From positions 24,960,356 to 25,024,355 of the forward strand of contig OX326956.1 of assembly GCA_946800325.1 (NCBI GenBank): 64,000 bases of DNA. Reading direction: 5' to 3'. Source of the DNA: Luzula sylvatica (lineage: Eukaryota > Streptophyta > Magnoliopsida > Poales > Juncaceae). Shown here piece by piece: positions 33,635 to 45,272 of the stretch. Under the pieces are notes generated by a model, which saw only the letters and a program-made list of their open reading frames with translations, was not told the origin of the DNA and searched no databases. Positions within the stretch are counted from its first letter, which is position 1, and every line of letters starts with the position of its first letter. A program made the position numbers and the translations under genes.

Positions 33635-34540
33635 TGTCACGTCTCCGGTTGTCTTCGTGCGTCCCATGCCCACACACTTCCACAGCTTTTTGCTCCATTA
33701 CTTCTCCGGTTTGATCACAAACGAAGAGACACAAAGTGCGAACTCCTCTACTCGTATCCACCGTGAGTCGTAGCACCTCGGTCGCAGATGCACCTGCCTA
33801 GACGATGCACCGGCGAACTTGCATGATCGCGTTTGATTCTCTAATCCGAGAAAACTCCTTTTCTCTTTCTCTCTTTCTCATCACACTCTTTCAACTCTTT
33901 GATAGATTGAATTATCTGGATTGGACTTCAATTTACTGAATGGAGGAGAGAGAAACATCCTATATATACTACATGGGATAAGGATGGGTCAAAAGGTATG
34001 TATAACTATTATACACATTTTCAAACATAAAACTGCATACACCCTTTCAGTATCCTGTTGAAACGAAATTATTAAATCGTTCAAACCGACTTCAAACCTT
34101 CACGAAAGTTGTAGATAATCTAATTATCTTTCCATCCCAATTTGGCCCAGCCAATTGGAGGTAGGATGCGAAAGTTATGACGGTTTTACTATTTGTATGT
34201 CAAACTGTCGCAACCTTTCGGTATCCCATTAAAACGAAACTGTTAAATCGCTCAAATGAAAAAATATTCTTCATGAAAGTTCTAGATCATCTTATTATCT
34301 AACTAACCCAATTTGAACCATTCAAATTTGAGTTGTTATCTGAAAGTTATGACAGTTTTACTAAAACTGCTTAAACTGAATTTTCTGGTTTTCTTAATAA
34401 AACCGTTTCTTATCAATTTAACTATGTATATCCAATATACATATGTGCATCTAATATACACATTATTTATGCCCACAAACGCGTGCGTTCGTTTGTCGTT
34501 ATACGTACTATTTTATTGTTGATCTAAAACTGTATTTCCT
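33635..34540 (-). repeat. Truncated 3' LTR of Copia-A element 3
   Basis: After TG the sequence joins CACGTCTCCGGTTGTC, which lies about 235 bases inside the right LTR. It then runs parallel to the right LTR up to CTGTATTTCCT, where the remaining TCA and polypurine tract are missing and pol-like sequence begins. Confidence 0.82.
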
Positions 34541-36707
34541 ATCGAAGCGCATAGCTCAAATACTTGCCTCCTCGATCCTATCAAAAGGCTTTGATTTTCT
34601 TGCTACGTCGATTTTGTATTTCATTTTGGAAACTCTTTGAACCTTTCAAAAATCTCAATTTCGGCACACATTAAATAGATTTTACCGTATCTGCTTTCAT
34701 CGTCCGTAAACGTAACAAAATACAGATAGCCTCCTCTTGCCTCAGAACTTATCGGCATTCACATCTTAATGTAATTTCCAATAATTCGTTGAATTTTTCT
34801 CCAACTGTTGGAGAATGATGCCCTTTGTCGTCTTATCTAACAAATAAGTATCGCATTAATCAATCAAATCTAATTCGGATGAGTCTAGCAATCCATCTCA
34901 TGGAATCTAGATACGCGTTTCTCGTTTATATGATCAAGACGGCAAATGCCAAAAGAAGCAATCAACTTCTAGGTTTAATCCTCCTCGGATTTCGCCGTTC
35001 TTTGAGTCATTAGTTTGGACAACTCCTTGTCCGAACTTTCTGTTTGGAAAAATATTTTCCCAAAATACCCTTAGACATTTATTTCTTTCGATCCCGCCTT
35101 TGAATTACAAGAACATCCACACATCTCTATGCTTTGGATTTCCCGGATACTCCAAGCATCTCCTATTCAAATTTACATCGCATCTCATGCAATTTCGGGA
35201 TCGACTTATCTATCGAATGCATATGATATTCGGTCACGAAGATCAAATCTCATACCATCAACACACGAGTGTTAATCAAAGACCCATAAGGCGTCTCAAA
35301 CTAAACCTACTCTTTGAACCGCATTGAACCATTCAACGCGCTCTAGCTCTTGAAACTATTTCTTGAGCTTTGCGTTTTACTTGCATATACACCCGAATTC
35401 TCAAAACAATTTTTGAGAAATTTGCGTCTATACATGCCACCACAAGGCACATAATATCGTTCGATTGCTTCTTAAAGTTTATCGAATCCGGCTTTCTCTA
35501 AAGCCAAAGTCTCGAGCCCCGAATTTACCATCTACGTGTCCAACACGTCCCTTTAAGTCTAAGAACTATTCTTTAACTATCAAGGTTAATTACGGTAATT
35601 TCGGCCCAAAAGCCAGCTATCATATCGATCTCATTGATATATTTGGTGTTGCTAGAAAACATAAGTATAAACGGATGATGAAGATTAAGCTCCTAACCGT
35701 GCGTACTTAATCTAGCTTACATGATGATTATATGAAAGTGTCATTTTATCGAATCGGTAACCCTCGTACCGATACGGGACTCCAAGTCCATAACACTCAA
35801 GACCCATATTTCCGTTCCTCCCTCAAATGACTTTAGCCTATCGGGTGGGATCCCATTATTTAGGTAGGATGAATATCCAATCGTATCCAATACGACTCTT
35901 GACCTTTTATAGAATTTCGGTGATGGATCGTATCATATACAATCCTAGTTCCGTGTATGCATTCTATCTATGCCCCGAACTCCAATCCGATTGGCCTGGA
36001 CGGTTAAGTCACAACCATATCCAACGTATCGTTCAAATAAACTACTAGTGAGTCGACTTTAGCCTGGGCATCACAAGTCCTTATTTAACACTTGCCACCT
36101 ATTCGATAGTTACAATATCACGTGCCCGACTTTATCCTGAACCCACGTGAAACGTAACACCAAACTCGGTGTTCGTGGACATGGAAGGTATTTTCATGAC
36201 TTAAGTATTATGAGGGATCATGCCAATGCATGTTGAATTTTGACATAATCTAATTATATCAATATCACAAGATTTTACTAATCATTAACATTTAATAATC
36301 ATTTTATATGCTAGTATGAGTGATGCCGATTCAGTCGATACAAAGAACTCAAAATTTCGAGCTTCGTAGCCAAAGTTATCGCGAAAACAAAAACAGCATC
36401 CAGAGGGGGGTCCGTTGTAACGGACGACCCCACGGGGCGCGAGAAAACCTTGCCCGGGGCGCCAAAAACTGCCCCCGGGGCGGCAGAAATGCTGATTTTC
36501 TGCAGATTTCGCAGTTTCTTCCGTTTTCGATCGTTTCCAAAACAATAAATCATGAAACCTTTGATTGACCTCTAGTGAATTCCACTTGTGATTTTAACGA
36601 AATTGACGTTCTAAATATCTAGCATCATGCAAACGGGTGCGAACTTTGATAACCCGTGCGTATATCGAATATACGACTATGAATCGACCCTCGAATCAAT
36701 GGCGTTT
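34541..36707 (-). pseudogene. Decayed internal region of Copia-A element 3
   Basis: Runs parallel to 8280-10466 of element 1: integrase start, pre-integrase and gag remnants, then the leader. RT and RNase H are deleted. The leader contains GTCCGTTGTAACGGAC and GC-rich palindromes (36410-36490). At 35188-35240 it holds the uninterrupted version of the target site used by the nested Copia-1 at 22224. Confidence 0.75.
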
Positions 36708-36719
36708 ACTCTGATACCA
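36708..36719 (-). other. Primer-binding site of Copia-A element 3
   Basis: Minus strand TGGTATCAGAGT, one base different from the usual tRNA-Met 12-mer at its last position. It lies one base inside the LTR start. Confidence 0.85.
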
Positions 36720-36720
36720 T

Positions 36721-37858
36721 TGTTGGGAATCGATCCGACCCCGGACCCGCACAGCGAATATGAAGACCCGGTCCGGTTCCCAAATCCCGAGATCACGCCT
36801 CGAATTCGAGAGTACGATGCAAAGTAGGATAGACGATCACCTGCGTGAAATTGATCACGCACGACGGGTTGATCGCTCGCATCCTTCCCTTATCCGATGT
36901 CAGGTTGGTGACTAGTCTGTGCATCCCGTACCACACATCTCCCACCGTCTTAACACGTCTCCTGTTGTCTTCGTGCGTCCCATGCCCACACACTTCCACA
37001 GCTTTTTGCTTCATTACTTCTCCGGTTTGATCACAAACGAAGAGCCACAAAGTGCGAACTCCTTTACTCGTATCCACCGTGAGTCGTAGCACCTCGGTTG
37101 CGGATGCACCTACCTAGACGATGCACCGGCGAACTTGCATGATCGCGTTTGATTCTCTAATCCGAGAAAACTCCTTTTCTCTTTCTCTCTTTCTTATCGC
37201 GCTCTTTCAACTCTTTGATAGATTGATTTATCTGGATTGGACTTCAATTTACTGAATGGAGGAGAGAGAAACATCCTATATATACTACATGGGATAAGGA
37301 TGGGTCAAAAGGTATGTATAACTATTATACACCTTTTCAAACATAAAACTGCATACACCCTTTCAGTATCCTGTTGAAACGAAATTATTAAATCGTTCAA
37401 ACCGACTTCAAACCTCACGAAAGTTGTAGATAATCTAATTATCTTTCCATCCCAATTTGGCCCAGCCAATTGGAGGTAGGATGCGAAAGTTATGACGGTT
37501 TTACTATTTGTATGTCAAACTGTCGCAACCTTTCGGTATTCCATTAAAACGAAAATGTTAAATCGCTCAAATGAAAATTCTTTCTTCATGAAAGTTCTAG
37601 ATAATCTTATTATCTAACTAACCCAATTTGAACCATTCAAATTGGAGTTGTTATCTGAAAGTTATGACAGTTTTACTAAAACTCCTTAAACTGAATTTTC
37701 TGGTTTTCTTAATAAAACCGTTTCTTATCAATTAAACTATGTATATCCAATATACATATGTGCATCTAATATACACATTATTTATGCCCATGAATGCTTG
37801 TGTTCGTTTGTCCTTATACGTACCATTTTACCTTTGATCCAAAACTGTATTTCCTTCA
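36721..37858 (-). repeat. 5' LTR of Copia-A element 3
   Basis: 1138 bases from TGTTGGGAATCG to TTTCCTTCA, followed by CGACT. It has the GCCCGGTCCGG-type GC block (GACCCGGTCCGG), the CACGCACGACGGGTTGATCG block and the duplicated AT-rich segment shared by the family. Confidence 0.9.
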
Positions 37859-37863
37859 CGACT

Positions 37864-38009
37864 AATTTAGATTCTGAGGTCTTTTGATAAAACAAACCAA
37901 TATCCGTTGTTCCTCGGAGATAACGAAGTATGTGTTTAATACCATTCCAATGTCTTTGTGTTGTCGCTGAACTATATCTTGCTAGCAGATTAACAGCAAA
38001 TGATATGTA
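37864..38009 (-). pseudogene. Copia-E pol fragment between two insertions
   Basis: On the minus strand it encodes the part before RNase H (the copia segment with QRHWNGIKH-like codons at about 37945-37925). It is continuous with 33118-33629 once Copia-A element 3 is removed, and with 39017-39283 once the solo LTR is removed. Confidence 0.75.
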
Positions 38010-39016
38010 TGAAGGAAATACAGTTATAGATCAACTAGTAGATTGTACACATGAGGATAGATGAACGTACACGTCCATCGTGATGATTGGATGCACAATA
38101 TGATTGTGCAAATCTGACAGAAATAACATAGTCCGTCGTGACGGACTGATGGTCCGTCAGGACGGACCTTAAGGTTTTCTGCAGTATTACACAGAAATAT
38201 ATATAGTCTGTCGTGACGGACTTGTTGGTCCATCGTGACGGATCATAAGGGATTTTTGTGTTCCAATCTGTGAGTACAGCGTTGTGATGGATTGGCTGTC
38301 CGTCATGACGGAGCTGCGTCTCGACGGACTAGTTGGTCCGTCATGACGGCTATATCAATAAATGTGATACGTCCATCGTGACGGACTATGGTGTGTCATG
38401 ACGGACAGTACTCCGAATTCTGGATTTGCAGTTTCTTTTCAGATACTCATTAATACCCCATTAAATCAGCATTGATTATAAGATCATGGCTGATTCATCT
38501 TCTTCCTCCTGGCCATTCTTCTTAGCTAAGAAACATTCTTGTGAGACAAGAAAGAAAGAGAGAAAAAGAGATTGAGATTGAGATAGAACAAGTTTACGGT
38601 GATTTTAGGGGAATCACGCGTAACCGAGAGACGAGGCTCACGGTGGATACGAGTAGAGAAGTTTCAACTGAAACTTTCTGTTGTGATCAAGGTCAAGCAA
38701 GGTTGGAGACAAACCGGAACAATTCCGGTTGTATACGACAAATCGGAGCTTCGATCTAGGTGTTGAATCGCGCGGGCATGGGACGTGTGTGTCGCCGGAG
38801 TCGAAACAAGGACAGCATGAACTACTCAAGAATCAACCCGTCTCCGTGATCAATTTCACGTGGTATGATTCTCTATGAATTAATAGTTAATTTCATAGGT
38901 ATTAGTTGCATTTCATGATTTGTACGTTCGGATCGGTGACATGGTCCTCGGAATCGGGTCGGACCGGGCCTCAGAATCCGCTGGGCGGGGCTCGGTAGTG
39001 ACTCCGAAATCCAACA
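38010..39016 (+). repeat. Copia-D solo LTR
   Basis: Starts TGAAGGAAATACAG and ends AAATCCAACA; flanks ATGTA (38005-38009) and ATGTC (39017-39021) are a target duplication with one mismatch. No PBS or polypurine tract is adjacent, so it is a solo LTR left by LTR-LTR recombination. Its plus-sense array of GTCCGTCGTGACGGAC cassettes spans about 38060-38410. Confidence 0.85.
38060..38410. repeat. CCGTC(A/G)TGACGG cassette array
   Basis: Cassettes of two palindromes are evident, for example 38131-38167 and about 38207-38247, each about 38-40 bases, plus several more to 38408. The consensus half-site is GTCCGTCRTGACGGAC. The array lies between the LTR start and its AT-rich promoter-like region. 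Confidence 0.85.
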
Positions 39017-39283
39017 ATGTCATGCCTGGTATAATTAGCTAGGTACATTAGTGCACCAATTGCACTTAAATGTGGTATATCTGGACCAAGGACTTCTTCG
39101 TTATCCCCTTTTGGACGGAAACAATCTTTCTTAACATCAAGAGATCAAACTTCCATTGGTGAGCTTAATGGATGTGATTTGTCCATATTAAATCGTTTTA
39201 GAACATTTTCTACGTAAGTCGATTGATGGAGAAATATCCCATTTCTCAAATGTTCGATTTGCAATTCGAGACAAAAGTTATTG
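39017..39283 (-). pseudogene. Copia-E RT C-terminal fragment
   Basis: The minus-strand frame includes LELQIEHLRNGIFLHQSTYV and a VLKRFNMDKSHPLSSPM block, the copia RT region after YVDD. It is cut at about 39283 by a Copia-D LTR fragment, so the catalytic part of RT is absent. Confidence 0.85.
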
Positions 39284-39640
39284 GATATATGCGTCACTAC
39301 CGAGCCCCACACAGGGGATTGAGGGGCACGGTCCGACCCCTTCCCGACGACCACGTCGACGACTCAATCGTACAAATCCTAAACTACGTGCAACTACCTA
39401 TGAAATTTACTCTTAATTCATAGAGAATCATACTGCGTGAAATTGATCACGGAGACGGGTTGACTGCGTATTTGTTTTGCTTGCTTCCATCCCGATAACA
39501 CGTGCATCCCACGCCCGCACGATTCGACACCTTGCTCGAAGCTCCGATTTGTCGAATACAACCGGATTGCTTTCCGGTTTGCCCTTCGACCTTCCTCAAA
39601 CTTGCTCTCATTAGATCACAACAAAAGCTTCGGCTGAAAC
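39284..39640 (-). repeat. Copia-D LTR fragment (left piece)
   Basis: Matches the beginning of the LTR at 12866 (CGTCACTACCGAGCCCCACA, then TGATCACGG and CTCCGATTTGTCG blocks). It breaks off after CGGCTGAAAC, where Tekay-like gypsy coding begins. The LTR continues at 42114, with an intervening LTR stretch lost. Confidence 0.8.
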
Positions 39641-40183
39641 GTGATTTTCTCATTAAATCCATCAATATATCAGGTTTATTTGACGACAATGCTTCTGCAT
39701 TTCCGTGGGTACTCCGGCTCAATGCATCCGCTACAACATTTGCTTTCCCCGGGTGATATTGAATGGACATATCATAATACATAGCACTTTGAGCCAACGA
39801 CGCTGTCTCAAATTAAGATCTCGCTGATCGAAAATATATTTGAGGCTTTGATGGTCCGTGAAGATTTTGCATTTCTCTCCATAGAGCTAATGCCTCCATA
39901 TCTTTAGGGCAAACACCACGGCTGTCAACTCAAGGTCATGCGTTGGGTAGTTTCGCTCATAGGGTTTCAACTGCCGCGACACATACGCAATCACCCTACA
40001 TTCTTGCATTAATACACAACCCAAACTCTGGTGTGATGCATCGCAATATACCTCAAATTCAACATCCGGTTTTGGTACAATTAGAACCGGTGCGGACACT
40101 AGTCTCTTCTTCAACCCTTCAAAACTACACTCTCTCGCCTCCATCCACTCAAATTTTACACCTTTTTGGGTCAATTGCGTCAA
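39641..40183 (-). pseudogene. Tekay-like gypsy RNase H
   Basis: The minus-strand frame 39887-40183 contains [18 protein letters not shown] and the [15 protein letters not shown] block (RNase H, catalytic D), then [20 protein letters not shown]. After a frame break, 39797-39641 continues with [18 protein letters not shown], the RNase H end. Integrase and the 3' end are missing because the fragment ends at the LTR junction. Confidence 0.88.
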
Positions 40184-40863
40184 GGGAAGTGCAAGTTTCG
40201 AAAACCTTCAACAAAGCGTCGGTAATAGCCCGCAAGCCCCGAGAAGCTCCTAATCTCGGTAACCGATTTTGGTTGTCTCCATTCTACTATAGCCTTGATC
40301 TTTTCTGGATCAACTTTCAACCAATCCCACGATATCAAATGCCCTAGAAATGAAACCTCTTCGAGCCAAAATTCACACTTCTTTAACTTCGCAAATAGTT
40401 TATGCTCTTCAAGTGTGCGAAGTACGGTACGCAAATGCTCGGCGTGTTGATCTTTGTTATGTGAATAAATTAAGATATCATCAATAAACACAACCACAAA
40501 AGAGTCGAGATATGGACGAAGCACCCGATGCATCAAATCCATAAAAGCTGCGGGTGCATTAGTCAATCCAAATGGCATGACTAAAAATTCGTAATGCCCA
40601 TACCGAGTACGGAACGCCGCCTTCTCAACATCCTCAGGTCTAATCCTTAATTGATAATAACCTGACCGTAAATCAATCTTCGAGAAGACCGTGGCGCCTT
40701 GTAACTGATCGAACAAATCATCGATTCGGGGAAGTGGATAACGATTCTTAATCATAACTTTATTTAACTCGCGATAGTCCATGCATAGTCTTGAAGCTGA
40801 ATTTAACTCGCGATTCTTAATGTTCCGTCCTTCTTTTTCGTAAATAAAATAGGAGCTCCCCAT
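40180..40863 (-). pseudogene. Tekay-like gypsy reverse transcriptase
   Basis: 227 residues on the minus strand. Conserved RT motifs: [19 protein letters not shown] (residues 27-45), [15 protein letters not shown] (60-74), [13 protein letters not shown] (96-108) and the catalytic FIDDILIYS (126-134), then FLGHLIS and [15 protein letters not shown] replaces the YVDD typical of copia and identifies Ty3/gypsy. The segment upstream of residue 27 is replaced by a short unrelated-looking duplication ([10 protein letters not shown]), showing local rearrangement. The fragment belongs to a chromovirus-type element by its PR-RT linker. Confidence 0.92.
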
Positions 40864-40983
40864 GGAGAAATACTTGGACGAATATACCCCTTATCCAACA
40901 AATCTTGAAGCTGAATTTTTAACTCCTTCAATTCAGTCGGCGCAATGCGATAATGAGTCTTTGAAATCGATCCAGCCCTAGCA

Positions 40984-41412
40984 CTAACTGTATCGCAAAA
41001 TCAATCTCTCGCTCTGGTGGCAACCCGGCAACTCATCCGGAAAAACCCGTACAAACTCATGTACAATAGGTATATCTTCTAATTGTACATACCCCTCATT
41101 AGATTGTGCACTCGCAAGAAAAGCAACACAATCATTAGCCATCACTCTATGCGAGGTAATCACAGAAATAATTGGTCCTTCCCGACCGAGTGGTTTGGCC
41201 CTTACACTAATACGGGATCCATCCTCCAAATCGAAATAAATCCAGGACTCATGGCACACAATCGTTGCTCCGTGACTGGATAAGCAATCCATTCCCAAAA
41301 TGGCATCAAAGTCGAACATCTCGAGAACACTCAAATCAACGGGAAACTCACGCTCACCGATTACCACTATCTTGCCCTCACAACGTTCATTAACACTTAC
41401 ACTCATACCCAA
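40984..41412 (-). pseudogene. Tekay-like gypsy protease-RT linker
   Basis: The minus-strand frame holds FDAILGMDCLSSHGATIVC, the C-terminal part of a retropepsin-like domain, and ends near VHEFVRVFPDELPG, the conserved start of the gypsy RT region. A frameshift after ELPG separates it from RT. Confidence 0.85.
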
Positions 41413-41454
41413 CGGCGCACTAACTACTAATGGTGAGACACTCGGGGTACAATC

Positions 41455-42113
41455 TCACTTTTGAGAAATAACAAGATCACGAGCCACAAATGAATAACTC
41501 GCACCCAAATCAAACAAAACAAAAGATGGTGCTCCAGAAATCAGAAATATACCTGTCACTGGATTGGCCATTGGCGTACTCGTCTCTGCCCCGACTACCC
41601 CAGATGGTGATACTGCTGCAAACATTCTCGCATTACCGCGCCTAGCTCCTTGCAGTGTTCGCTCTACTGCTCGGAGTGGTGCAACATTAGCTCCTCGCGC
41701 ATGAGGACAGTCCCTAACGAAATGTCCAGGTTTTTCACAATTGACACAAAGACCGCTCAACCTCCAACACTCATTTCCCCCATGCTCAAACCTGCAATGC
41801 TTGCATCTCCGAATCTGTTTGGATCGGTTTTGTTGGGATTGCCCCGCCCCTTGATTCGGATAAAACCTCCTTTCACTATGCGAACGCTTTCTTGGCGGGC
41901 TGGATTTGTGCGCTAAACTTGGTCGTGAACTCCCCGTTTGAACATCTCCATGAAACCTTACACTAGCCCCACGCTCACACAAATTCCTCTCATAGTGACA
42001 AGCCGCATCGCAAACTTGCGCGAAGGTATATCGCCTCCCAAAAATATCAACATCTCGTTTTATCTCTGGGTGCAAACGATGCACAAACTCGCTAACCAAC
42101 CTCTCCTCATTAG
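41455..42113 (-). pseudogene. Tekay-like gypsy gag C-terminus and protease start
   Basis: The minus-strand frame reads FVHRLHPEIKRDV (gag), a CCHC knuckle CVNCEKPGHFVRDC (CX2CX4HX4C) preceded by a second partial zinc-like segment, and ends in FVLFDLGASYSFVA, where the protease active site normally reads D-S/T-G; here the second residue is L (DLG). Gag N-terminus is absent: coding stops at the Copia-D LTR junction near 42113. Confidence 0.88.
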
Positions 42114-42262
42114 GTGTGTCATGATGCACCATATCGTGCGTCATGACGCACAGTGTAATTTTGCTCATTTCTGTACAATCCTATTGCGCATTCATCCGTC
42201 TTGTCGAATGCGTACGTTTGTGTGGCCTTGTACGTACTCTTTTACTGTTGATCCAAATCTGA
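42114..42262 (-). repeat. Copia-D LTR fragment (right piece)
   Basis: Contains GTGTGTCATGATGCACC and GTGCGTCATGACGCAC palindromes, then the GAATGCGTACGTTTG block and TACTGTTGATCCAAAT, as at the end of Copia-D LTRs (13670-13790). It joins decayed copia pol at about 42262 through CCAAATCTGA, a sequence also present in that pol (28741-28750), which suggests microhomology joining. Confidence 0.7.
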
Positions 42263-44259
42263 GAATTGTTTATTTATCGGGTATCCTTAAGGAAACTAAA
42301 GGATATTAATTCTATAATCCCGAAGAAAATTAGATTTTCATAGTTCTAAGAGATACCTTCTTAGAGGAGGACTACAAATGCACAAATTTTGAATTTGATG
42401 CTATTTATCTCTAGGAGTTCGAGACCCAAAAATGAATATTGAGCCGATGAAAATTGACGCGATTTGTCAAGAGTTGATGAACCCGAGTCAAGCACACAAA
42501 GCACTTTTGATAGATCAAGCAAGACATGTCACGAGCCGATAAATTATGAATTTATCATAGCTAATGACAGACAAGTCGAGCTCATACAAGATTAGTTGAT
42601 GTCTTACAAAAAGGCTATAAAATGTAAAATTCCAAATGGCATGGTGCCATGAAATCTGAGATTCGATCCATGTATGTTATCAAGTTTAGAACTTGATTGA
42701 ACCACTTCCCGGGTTAGACCCATGGATGTAAGTGGGTTTTCAAGATGAAAACCGGCATGGATGTGAATATGCATATTTACGAGGCCAGGCAGTCGCGAAA
42801 AGTTTCGAAAATATTTTAATCAAGGATGTGTACTGGACACGGTCTGATAGTTTTGTCGATTCAAAAGAATCGGGGAAAGCGTATGCAAGCTTCAACGATC
42901 CATATGATGGGTTGAAGACAGCTTCTCGGAATTGGAATATTCGTTTTAACAAAGTAATAAACGGTCATAACTTTATCAAGAACGAATTAAAAACTTTGTG
43001 TACACATGAAGGTTAGTGGGAGCCGCATTATATTTCTTGTGTTATATGTGGACGACATATTAATCATAGGAAACGATATTCCGATGTTTACAAAAATCAT
43101 GAAGTACATGAGTACTTGTTTCGCTATGAAAGATTTAGGTGAGGCTGCTTATAAATTAACCGTGATCTATAGGATAGTCCAAACAAACTCCTCAGTCTAA
43201 GTCGGAGCACGTACATCTACAAAGTGTTGAAAATGGTTTTCAATACATAAATTAAAAATAGATTTCTGTCAATGTCGAGTGGCATAACCTTTTAAGACTC
43301 CATGTTTGACATCGAGCGAGGTGAAAAGTAGGATGGATAAATTCTCTGCATTTGGGTCATAGAATTTATCATGTATGTCATGATATGTATGTGGCTTGTA
43401 TGTCATATGCGTTGAGCGTCTAATTTTGCTATCAACGGAATACAGGGAATATTTTGTTCGAACGGAAGTTTAGCTTCATTCGAACGGAAGCACACGAGTT
43501 TAAATCTAATTTGATTACAATTGCTAAACTCGGAGACAAAAGTTGGTCCGTTCGAACGGAAGCTTAGCTTCGTTCGAACGAAACTAGTTCTTCCTCATGT
43601 GTGTTTATAATAGGTTATACACTGTGTGCATAATAGTTATGCATCCCTTGGACCGCCGGGATTCACATTGAAATCGGCAAAGATTATCCTTAAATAAGTT
43701 GTGAAACGATTAAGGATATATTTCTCATCTATGTCGGTGTGGAGGACGGGTTGGTAATAAAGAGTTATACCAACGACAGTTTCCAAACTTGTACCATGAC
43801 TTTCGATCACGAAGTGGGTACGTGTTTTGCTTAAGCGAAGACACGATTATATATTGCGGACGAGTATATTGTGGCTTATGAGCCGCTAAGGAAGCGATAT
43901 GGATCAAGTGTACGTAACTAAACTCGAAATACTCTCGAGTTATCGGATCATATTGTTGTGTATTGAAATCGTCGCAATAGCACAAGCCAAGGAGCCGAGG
44001 TCACGCCACCACTTCGAGCCATTACTCAGAAAATTTAATTTGATCCCTGAAATTTTATAATGGCAAGATGTGATCGTAGGTATATGGAAGAGTTTCAAAC
44101 CTAACGAAGATTGACACTAGCGGAAACGTAACGGACCCGTTTACTAAACCGCTCTTTCTAGTCAAGAATAAATATCATACAATGACTATAGGTATGGAGA
44201 TACCAAGAGGAGAAAGAGAGTTGAGTGTAGTTATATAATACGATAGTCCTCGTAGGTTA
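42263..44259 (+). pseudogene. Decayed copia pol with YVDD region retained
   Basis: Plus-strand remnant parallel to 28757-30960 of element 2: linker, RT (from about 42690) and RNase H. RT keeps LYVDDILIIGNDIPM (about 43036-43080) and FAMKDLGEAAY, so this copy retains what Copia-A element 1 and element 2 both lack. Frames are otherwise broken. The sequence is interrupted at 44259 by the Sirevirus-like solo LTR and continues at 47051-47391. Confidence 0.8.
43455..43590. repeat. Two TTCGAA cassettes gained inside decayed pol
   Basis: Two blocks of about 40 bases (around 43456-43493 and 43546-43587) contain CGAACGGAAG...TTCGAACG pairs. The aligned region of element 2 (30008-30075) lacks both; the flanking bases (GGGAAT then CACRYGAG, and GACAAA then TTCTT) continue directly there. 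The second block is a near-perfect fold-back with arms CGTTCGAACGGAAGC and GCTTCGTTCGAACG and a TTA loop. Confidence 0.75.
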
Positions 44260-44589
44260 TGTTGGTTCAAATTTCCTGATAGTTTGATTATTTCAAAACA
44301 CTGTCACTACTAATGTATACATCCAGAAAAATGCAGGATAACATAGGTACGATACGAAGATGAAGGAGGACTTGTGAAGGAAGACTTCATTGGATTACAT
44401 CAAGAATCAGGACATGAAGTCTCAACATAAACAAGAAAAGAAGAACACAAGGAAGGCCATTGGAATACATCAAGACTCAAGATGTTGAAGCTTTCCGTGA
44501 GTGGGATACGCCACAAATAAACCATAGGTACAAACCTAGTAGAACTCAAGTAAAATCATGTTCAAAATAACAAAGAGTTCAGTCAAGCA

Positions 44590-45050
44590 GGAAGTGCGTT
44601 CTGAACGAACTCAAAGTCCGTTCAGAACGGACTTGCTAAATATCAAAACTTTAAAGCTTGATTAGAACCAAACGTGTCACAGGGATGTGTGCGTTCGAAC
44701 GAACAATCATGTCCGTTCGAACGGATAATTAGAATCCGTTCCCCCACCTTCTGAGTGCATTGAACGGACAATCCTTCCAGTGAACGGAAAATGTCACAGG
44801 GATGTATGCGTTCGAACGAACACACATGTGCGTTCGAACGGACAACCTGGAATCCGTTCACCCACTTTTCAGTGCGTTGAACGGACTCTTGTTCCTGTGA
44901 ACGCAAAATGCTATGTATAATTGAGTCCGTTACGAACGGACATTGTACGTTCGAACGGACCCAAGATGTACTTGCACGTTATTTTGAAACGGCTAGTGCA
45001 AACTTCAAGTGCGTTCTGAACGAACTGTATGCGTTCGAACGCACTACAAG
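44590..45050. repeat. TTCGAA cassette array of Sirevirus-like solo LTR
   Basis: About ten palindromes, for example GTGCGTTCGAACGAAC (44688-44703), GTCCGTTCGAACGGAT, GTTACGAACGGAC and GCGTTCGAACGCAC, mostly in pairs. In sense they precede the GTATAAATAG TATA box at about 45074-45084. Confidence 0.88.
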
Positions 45051-45272
45051 TTTTCTGAAGGATTTCTATAGAGAGTATAAATAGAATCCTTCATGGGTCT
45101 CTCTCTCTCACTTCCTCAATTTCAAACTTTCAAACCTAAAAAGAGAGAAACCCTAAGCTGTGATTTTCTATATCCATTGATAGCTTGAGAAACCTCTTTA
45201 GATCGTTGATCTACTTTCGAAATTCTCCACTAATCGTATCCCACTCACGTGACCGATCACGTTGTAGCTCGA

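Larger units (their letters stand above)
33635..37858 (-). mobile_element. Copia-A element 3 (internally deleted)
   Basis: Inserted in Copia-E with a perfect duplication CGACT (33630-33634 and 37859-37863). The right LTR 36721-37858 is complete, with a PBS inside it. The left LTR keeps only its terminal TG before a deletion to the middle of the LTR, and a second deletion removes its last bases and the polypurine tract. The internal part keeps decayed gag-integrase sequence only. Minus-strand orientation. Confidence 0.88.
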
